The position numbers and the translations under genes were made by a program. Below are positions 5,718 through 9,347 of a DNA stretch of 9,347 nucleotides, piece by piece. The notes under the pieces are model-generated. The model made no database searches. It saw only the letters and a list, made by a program, of their open reading frames with translations, and was not told where the DNA came from. The stretch lies in contig CAAEEE010000461.1 in NCBI GenBank assembly GCA_900754805.1, positions 1 through 9,347 on the forward strand, given 5' to 3'. The stretch's first letter is position 1, and every line of letters starts with the position of its first letter. Source of the stretch: Clostridia bacterium. GTDB lineage: Bacteria; Bacillota; Clostridia; Peptostreptococcales; Anaerovoracaceae.

Positions 5718-7679
5718 ATGACAGCAAAAAAAGGAACGTATTACATCACCACACCGATTTATTATCCGAGTTCCAACTTGCACATCGGACACACATACTG
5801 CACGGTAATGGCGGACGCCATGGCAAGATTCAAGAGACTCTGCGGATATGATGTAAGATTCCTTACGGGAACCGATGAACACGGACAGAAAATCCAGACG
5901 ATTGCGGACGAAAAAGGCGTAACCCCACAGGCTTATGTTGACGAAGTTGTAGATGGAATCAAGAAGCTTTGGGAGAAGATGGAGATTTCCAACGACGACT
6001 TTATCAGAACGACCGAGCCGCGCCACATCAAGCGTGTTCAGGATATTTTTATGAAGCTTTACGAAAACGGCGATATTTACAAGGGTGAGTACGAGGGACT
6101 TTACTGCACGCCCTGCGAAAGCTTTTGGACGGAAAGCCAGCTTGTAAACGGCTGCTGCCCGGACTGCGGCAGACCGGTTCAGCCTGCAAAGGAAGAAGCC
6201 TATTTCTTTAAACTTTCCAAATACGCTCCGGCACTTCTTGAACTTTTTGAAAAGAACCCGGATTTCCTGCAGCCTGACAGCCGCAGAAACGAAATGATTT
6301 CGTTCATCAATCAGGGACTGGACGATCTTTGCATTTCCCGTTCAACATTCGACTGGGGCATCCCGGTTCCGCTTGACGAGAAGCATGTAATTTATGTATG
6401 GCTTGACGCTTTGACAAACTACATCACAGCACTCGGCTATCCGGATGATCCGGAGCTTTACGACAAATACTGGCCCGCTGATGTTCACCTTGTGGGCAAG
6501 GAAATTGTAAGATTCCACAGCATCATCTGGCCGGCAATGCTTATGAGTGCGGGTCTCCCACTTCCGAAGCAGGTTCGCGGCCACGGCTGGCTTCTTATGG
6601 GCGGCGAAAAGGTTTCCAAGTCTAAAGCTGCCAAGGGTTCGGATGTGATCGACCCGGTTATCCTCATCGAAAGATACGGCATTGACGCTTTGAAATATTT
6701 CCTGCTTCGTGAATATACCTTCGGACAGGACGGGGTTTTCACAAACGAAGTAATGCTGAAGAGAATGAACTACGATCTGGCAAACGACCTCGGGAACCTT
6801 GTTTCCAGAACCGTTTCCATGATCGAAAAATATAACGGCGGCACTGTTCCGGATGCGGTTTCGTCGGCAATGGATGAAATCGACGCAGATCTCCGCGCTG
6901 CTTGCGTCGGCGCTGCTTCCAAGGTGGAAGAGCAGATGGACAAGTTTGCGTTCAACATGGCACTGGAAGAAATCTGGATTGTCGTTCGCCGCGCAAACAA
7001 ATATATCGACGAAAAAGCACCTTGGGTGCTTGCAAAGACCGCAGACACCGACCCGGCAGCAAAGGCTGCTCTGGACACGGTTCTGCACAATCTCGCAGAG
7101 GCAATCCGCATCATCTCGATTTTGATCTATCCGTTCATGCACACGACTTCCAAGGAAATCCGCAAGCAGATGGGTCTTTGGTACGCGGACGTGGTATGGG
7201 AAGATGCGTTTGAATTTGAAATGATGTATCAGGAGCAGGTGAAGAAGGGCGACGCCATCTTCCCGAGACTGGACATCGACAAAGAACTGGAAGAGCTATA
7301 CGCAATCAGCGAATCCATGAAGAAAGACAAAGAACCGGAAAACATTCCGCTTGACCTGAAGCCGGCAATTGAATTCGAGGACTTCGACAAAATCGACTTC
7401 CGCGTAGGCGTTATCGAGAAGGCGGAGAAGCACCCGAAGGCTGACAAGCTTCTTGTTTTCCGGATTAAGATGGGTACAGAGCACCGCCAGGTTATCAGCG
7501 GCGTCGCAAAGGACTTCACGCCGGAAGAAATGGTCGGCAAGAAGGTCATCGTAGTTGCGAATCTCAAGCCGCGCCAGCTCAGAGGCATGGAATCCAAGGG
7601 AATGCTGCTCTTTGCGGATAACGGCGATCGCTGCGAAATCGTAACCACAAGCGCACCGGACGGCGAAGTAGTCGGCTAA
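5718..7679 (+). CDS. metG: Methionyl-tRNA synthetase with C-terminal tRNA-binding domain
   Basis: 653 residues. It charges tRNA-Met and initiator tRNA in the cytoplasm. The ATG at 5718 is used because AGGAGG (5703-5708) lies 9 nt upstream. An ATG at 5700 has no such site. The class I catalytic domain shows YYPSSNLHIGHTY with HIGH at 22-25, FLTGTDEHGQKIQ (48-60), and a KMSKS loop reading KVSKS (298-302). One metal-binding knuckle is present, CTPC (130-133) with CPDC (147-150), as in the single-zinc form. The anticodon-binding helical domain spans about 350-500. A charged linker (520-550) leads to an EMAPII/Trbp111-like domain (about 553-653), with DFRVGVIEKAEKHPKADKLL, SGVAK and LKPRQLRGMESKGMLL. 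The last codons (GEVVG, stop) match the first unit of the tandem array that follows. No T-box or S-box leader precedes it. Confidence 0.97.
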   Translation: MTAKKGTYYITTPIYYPSSNLHIGHTYCTVMADAMARFKRLCGYDVRFLTGTDEHGQKIQTIADEKGVTPQAYVDEVVDGIKKLWEKMEISNDDFIRTTEPRHIKRVQDIFMKLYENGDIYKGEYEGLYCTPCESFWTESQLVNGCCPDCGRPVQPAKEEAYFFKLSKYAPALLELFEKNPDFLQPDSRRNEMISFINQGLDDLCISRSTFDWGIPVPLDEKHVIYVWLDALTNYITALGYPDDPELYDKYWPADVHLVGKEIVRFHSIIWPAMLMSAGLPLPKQVRGHGWLLMGGEKVSKSKAAKGSDVIDPVILIERYGIDALKYFLLREYTFGQDGVFTNEVMLKRMNYDLANDLGNLVSRTVSMIEKYNGGTVPDAVSSAMDEIDADLRAACVGAASKVEEQMDKFAFNMALEEIWIVVRRANKYIDEKAPWVLAKTADTDPAAKAALDTVLHNLAEAIRIISILIYPFMHTTSKEIRKQMGLWYADVVWEDAFEFEMMYQEQVKKGDAIFPRLDIDKELEELYAISESMKKDKEPENIPLDLKPAIEFEDFDKIDFRVGVIEKAEKHPKADKLLVFRIKMGTEHRQVISGVAKDFTPEEMVGKKVIVVANLKPRQLRGMESKGMLLFADNGDRCEIVTTSAPDGEVVG

Positions 7680-8103
7680 GACACCTTGAGGCGTGGCAGC
7701 GGGCGGCGAATCAGTCGGCTAAGGCATGCCTGCGTGGCGGCGTGGCGTGCCGCTTGAATGGCTGATGGACACGCTTCTTGATGGACGCAAAATGCGTGCC
7801 AAGCTTAGCGCTTGCACGTTTGGTGGGTCGCAAGGATCATGCCAAGTTTAGTAGCTGCATGTTTGGTGGGTCGCAAGGTTCGTGCCAAGATTGGCGGATG
7901 TAGCGTTTGGACGGTGACGTTTGGTGTGCCGTTTAGCACTTGCGCGTTTGCTGGACCGCAAAATGCGTGCCAATCGTTGCACGTTGGCACACTGTTGCGT
8001 GTGGACACACGCCCCCGGGCGCACATTGGCATGTTGATGCGCGTTGGCACATGCACCCGGGCGCACATTGGCATGTTGATGCGCGTTATCACACGCACCC
8101 GGG
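7662..8103 (+). repeat. Degenerate tandem array with 41-44 bp period between metG and tatD
   Basis: About ten head-to-tail units run from the last codons of metG to 8103. Clear units are 7758-7800, 7801-7843, 7844-7886, 7887-7930 and 7931-7971 (43, 43, 43, 44 and 41 bp), most ending in TGCC. Units at 7801 and 7844 agree at 35 of 43 positions and share GTTTGGTGGGTCGCAAGG. Earlier, GGCGAAGTAGTCGGCTAAG (7662-7680) recurs as GGCGAATCAGTCGGCTAAG (7705-7723), exactly 43 bp on. The units are contiguous with no unique spacers. One internal hairpin, 7967-7973 with 7984-7990 (GTGCCAA/TTGGCAC), is visible. No gene with a ribosome binding site is seen in 7680-8196. The array looks like a minisatellite that grew by slippage. 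Its role, if any, is unknown. Confidence 0.8.
7978..8103 (+). repeat. Three 42-bp direct repeats, the best-preserved end of the array
   Basis: Units 7978-8019, 8020-8061 and 8062-8103 are each 42 bp and each ends in CCCGGG. The second and third differ at only 3 positions (39 of 42 identical). The first matches the second at 31 of 42. All contain GCAC(A/G)TTGGCA near the start and TGCG near the middle. The higher identity suggests that this end duplicated most recently. A 42-bp period keeps frame (14 codons), which creates long but probably meaningless open frames on both strands. Confidence 0.85.
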
Positions 8104-8114
8104 CGTACGATAAA
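8086..8114 (+). promoter_or_regulatory. Possible weak promoter upstream of tatD
   Basis: TTATCA (8086-8091), 17 nt, then GATAAA (8109-8114), each 4 of 6 to consensus. It lies at the end of the last repeat unit, where that unit departs from its neighbour (GTTATCAC instead of GTTGGCAC). If used, its transcript would run straight into the hairpin at 8124-8168. This is a speculative match, listed because tatD otherwise has no promoter of its own. Confidence 0.2.
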
Positions 8115-8123
8115 TAAGTGAAG

Positions 8124-8168
8124 AATTGTCCGATAGTAGGCTGCGCGCCGAAAGCGGACAATTTTTTT
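8124..8168 (+). terminator. Intrinsic terminator hairpin between metG and tatD
   Basis: A perfect 9-bp stem pairs AATTGTCCG (8124-8132) with CGGACAATT (8155-8163), and seven T residues (8162-8168) follow. The 22-nt loop contains GGCTGCGCGCC, which could form a small inner hairpin. It would end the metG operon transcript after a 3' region of about 480 nt. It lies only 17 nt before the tatD ribosome binding site, so it could also act as an attenuator on tatD. Confidence 0.8.
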
Positions 8169-8196
8169 CATAATGAAATGATGCAGGAGGAAAAAT

Positions 8197-9093
8197 ATGC
8201 TGTTTGATACACATACACATTTGAATAATGATTCGTTCACGGAGGAGGAGCGCGCGGCCCTGGCGGCGGAAATCGAAGCCTCGGATGTCAGGCTGGTGAT
8301 GGATGTGGGCTTCGACGAGCCCTCAAGCCTTCTGGCAGTCGAGCATGCCAATCGCTACTCGTGGTGCTATGCGGTCATTGGAATGCATCCGCACGATTCG
8401 AAGCTGATGGACGAGGCGATGCTGGAACGATTCCGCCAAATTGCAAAAAGCGAACCGAAGGTCAAGGCAATCGGCGAAATCGGGCTCGACTTTCACTACG
8501 ACCTGTCGCCGCGCGATGTGCAGAGGCATTGGTTCCGAAGACAGATTCAGCTTGCAAATGAACTGAAGCTGCCGATAGTGGTACATTCCAGAGAAGCAGA
8601 CCAAGAAGTGTTCGACATACTGAAAGAGGAGGGCGCGTTTTCTGACGAGCGAAAATCGTGGTTTCCGCCACGCCGCCTGCCGACCGCCCCTTCCGAGTTC
8701 GACATCATGGGGGCGGGCGGCTCGGTGCTGTCGCACCGGGCAGTCGCCTTCGGCGACTGCGGCGGCGATGCGAGGGTCGACATTCACTGCTTCAGCGGGA
8801 GCCGCGAGCTTGCCATCGAATATGTGAAGGCTGGCGCGACGATTGGTGTCGACGGACCGCTCACCTACAAGAATAATAAGAAGACGGTGCACGTCGTCGA
8901 GGCGATTCCGCTGGAGTTTTTGATGGCGGAGACAGATGCACCGTACCTTACACCTGTTCCGTATCGTGGGAAACAGAACAAGAGCGAATATGTGGAATTT
9001 GTAGTGCGTAAAATCGCCGAAATCAAAGGCATAAGCTACGAGAAAGCAGCAGAGGCAACCTATGAAAACGGAAAAAACTTCTTCGGAATTTAA
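8197..9093 (+). CDS. tatD: TatD-family metal-dependent DNase with an in-frame insert
   Basis: 298 residues. The family is a TIM-barrel metal hydrolase; the E. coli member is a 3'-5' exonuclease. Genes next to metG are typically the YabD/YcfH type of about 255 residues. AGGAGG (8185-8190) lies 6 nt before the ATG. All expected ligands are present: HTH (H6, H8), E94 in GEIGLDFH, H130 in VVHSREA, H197 in HCFSGS and D247 in ETDAPYLTP. The YRGKQNKSEYV and NGKNFF segments are also typical. Residues about 151-191 are extra compared with YabD. They fall between ILKEEGA and the strand carrying H197, are rich in Pro, Arg and Gly, and have no family counterpart. The encoding DNA is a GC-rich structured element. 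The enzyme is probably still active, because the frame and ligands survive and the insert sits in a loop, but this is inference. The 3' end overlaps the next gene by 32 bp. Confidence 0.93.
   Translation: MLFDTHTHLNNDSFTEEERAALAAEIEASDVRLVMDVGFDEPSSLLAVEHANRYSWCYAVIGMHPHDSKLMDEAMLERFRQIAKSEPKVKAIGEIGLDFHYDLSPRDVQRHWFRRQIQLANELKLPIVVHSREADQEVFDILKEEGAFSDERKSWFPPRRLPTAPSEFDIMGAGGSVLSHRAVAFGDCGGDARVDIHCFSGSRELAIEYVKAGATIGVDGPLTYKNNKKTVHVVEAIPLEFLMAETDAPYLTPVPYRGKQNKSEYVEFVVRKIAEIKGISYEKAAEATYENGKNFFGI
8647..8772 (+). repeat. GC-rich palindromic element inserted in frame in tatD, foldable as a four-way junction
   Basis: Codons 151-191 of tatD have no counterpart in ordinary TatD proteins. Within them 8666-8772 can be drawn by hand as four stems with almost no linker. 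The closing stem is 8666-8677 with 8761-8772 (10 of 12 pairs, 7 contiguous). Stem 2 is 8679-8690 with 8710-8721 (11 pairs, one A-G mismatch, 19-nt loop). Stem 3 is 8723-8728 with 8733-8738 (CGGTGC/GCACCG). Stem 4 is 8740-8748 with 8752-8760 (GCAGTCGCC/GGCGACTGC, loop TTC). Junction linkers are T8678, T8722 and G8739 only. The boundaries rest on remembered TatD sequences and are approximate. CGAG at 8646-8649 and 8771-8774 could be a short target duplication. It may be a palindromic protein-invading repeat similar in principle to Rickettsia palindromic elements. No known family is recognised. Confidence 0.6.
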
Positions 9094-9347
9094 AGTACCG
9101 GACATGTTTATAGATGAAGCCGGCGCAGCGGACGCCCACCCGGAAGAAGCCGCGGCGCCGGAAGTGATCACGGAGGGTGCACAGGCAGCGGGCCGCGGAC
9201 CGGGCGCGCTTGTATCGCCTGCGAATGTGCTGACGAGCATGCGGATTGCGCTTTCGGGAGTGTTGCTTTTGCTCGAGCCGCTTGGCACAGCATTTTGCTG
9301 TTTGTACGTTTTGGCAGGGCTGACCGATATGCTGGACGGGCCAATTG
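9062..9347 (+). CDS. CDP-alcohol phosphatidyltransferase (3' end cut by window)
   Basis: The first 95 residues are visible. The ATG at 9062 has AGAGG (9051-9055) 6 nt upstream and overlaps the end of tatD by 32 bp. An in-frame ATG at 9104 has no ribosome binding site. Residues about 47-95 match the start of CDP-alcohol phosphatidyltransferases: VSPANVLTSMRIALSG, a hydrophobic first helix (LLLLEPLGTAFCCLYVLAG), then the beginning of the active-site motif as DMLDG, normally followed by xxAR. These membrane enzymes make phosphatidylglycerophosphate, phosphatidylserine or related lipids. The subtype cannot be decided from this part. The first 46 or so residues are an Ala/Glu/Gly-rich, Lys-poor extension with no counterpart in typical PgsA, which starts a few residues before the NxLT motif. 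The DNA encoding it is much more GC-rich than the metG operon. Confidence 0.8.
   Translation, partial: MKTEKTSSEFKVPDMFIDEAGAADAHPEEAAAPEVITEGAQAAGRGPGALVSPANVLTSMRIALSGVLLLLEPLGTAFCCLYVLAGLTDMLDGPI

Noticed and set aside
6342..7142. Minus-strand open frame of 266 codons inside metG
   Set aside because: Antisense shadow of a fully conserved metG. The protein is low-complexity and Cys/Val/His-rich, with no family resemblance or ribosome binding site.
7662..8103. CRISPR array
   Set aside because: Units are contiguous and degenerate, with no unique spacers between identical repeats and no cas gene in the window.
7812..8117. Plus-strand open frame through the repeat array (IGMLMRV repeats)
   Set aside because: No ribosome binding site, and the translated periodicity exists only in the three 42-bp units. 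The rest shifts frame from unit to unit.
7848..8351. Minus-strand open frame of 167 codons with 14-residue repeats (RPGACANAHQHANV)
   Set aside because: It is produced by the 42-bp period of the DNA repeats, runs antisense through the terminator and the start of tatD, and has no convincing ribosome binding site. The 43-44 bp units break the periodicity.
8688..8710. Similarity of CCTTCCGAGTTCG in the tatD insert to the reverse complement of a conserved 5S rRNA stretch
   Set aside because: The match is short and from memory, and the flanking bases do not continue it. An origin from 5S rRNA cannot be supported without an alignment.
8647..8772. Frameshift or assembly error in tatD
   Set aside because: The frame is continuous on both sides with correct family motifs, and the insert has an orderly palindromic structure, not random sequence.
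8323..9288. Minus-strand open frame of 321 codons opposite tatD
   Set aside because: It is antisense to tatD, whose motifs and ligands are intact. The frame is kept open by GC-rich composition.

Overview
The window reads as a chromosomal segment of an anaerobic, low-to-mid-GC Firmicute of the class Clostridia. The Anaerovoracaceae / former Eubacteriales Family XIII is a guess. The basis is near-consensus AGGAGG ribosome binding sites before most starts, textbook sigma-A promoters, and conserved genes close to Clostridia homologues (deoC, an aspartate kinase, an AAA_26 cytidylate-kinase-like protein, metG, tatD, a CDP-alcohol phosphatidyltransferase). There is no rRNA, tRNA, CRISPR array, phage gene or transposase.

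Layout. 1-781 (minus) is the 5' part of a free-standing protein with the 2-oxoacid dehydrogenase E2 / chloramphenicol acetyltransferase fold. Divergent promoters at 825-888 separate it from 948-2024 (plus), a HutD/Ves-family cupin fused to two membrane helices. A bidirectional hairpin terminator at 2037-2072 separates that gene from a minus-strand pair, deoC (2894-2217) and an overlapping 60-aa membrane protein (2230-2048) whose stop codon lies inside the hairpin. A second divergent promoter pair (2920-2983) serves deoC and an unrecognised two-helix membrane protein (3019-3504). Then come an aspartate kinase (3593-4933), an AAA_26 kinase-like protein (4930-5568), a 57-aa membrane miniprotein (5543-5716) and metG (5718-7679). 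These four are packed with overlaps or 1-nt gaps and probably form one transcript starting at the promoter at 3501-3529.

The unusual part is 7662-9347. The 517-bp metG-tatD gap is mostly a degenerate tandem array with a 41-44 bp period. Its phase can be followed back into the last codons and stop of metG. The array ends before a strong terminator hairpin (8124-8168) just upstream of tatD. tatD itself (8197-9093) carries a GC-rich in-frame insert of about 41 codons. The insert's DNA can be drawn by hand as a compact four-way junction: a closing stem around three hairpins, with 0-1 nt linkers. It looks like a palindromic repeat or structured element that landed in a protein gene without breaking the frame or removing any metal ligand. 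The last gene (9062 to the window edge) is a CDP-alcohol phosphatidyltransferase with a long Ala/Glu-rich N-terminal extension.

The gene functions are mostly housekeeping: deoxynucleoside salvage, aspartate-family amino acid synthesis, tRNA charging, DNA 3'-end processing and phospholipid synthesis. No pathway visibly links them. The best candidate for something undescribed is the structured insert in tatD, followed by the tandem array between metG and tatD.
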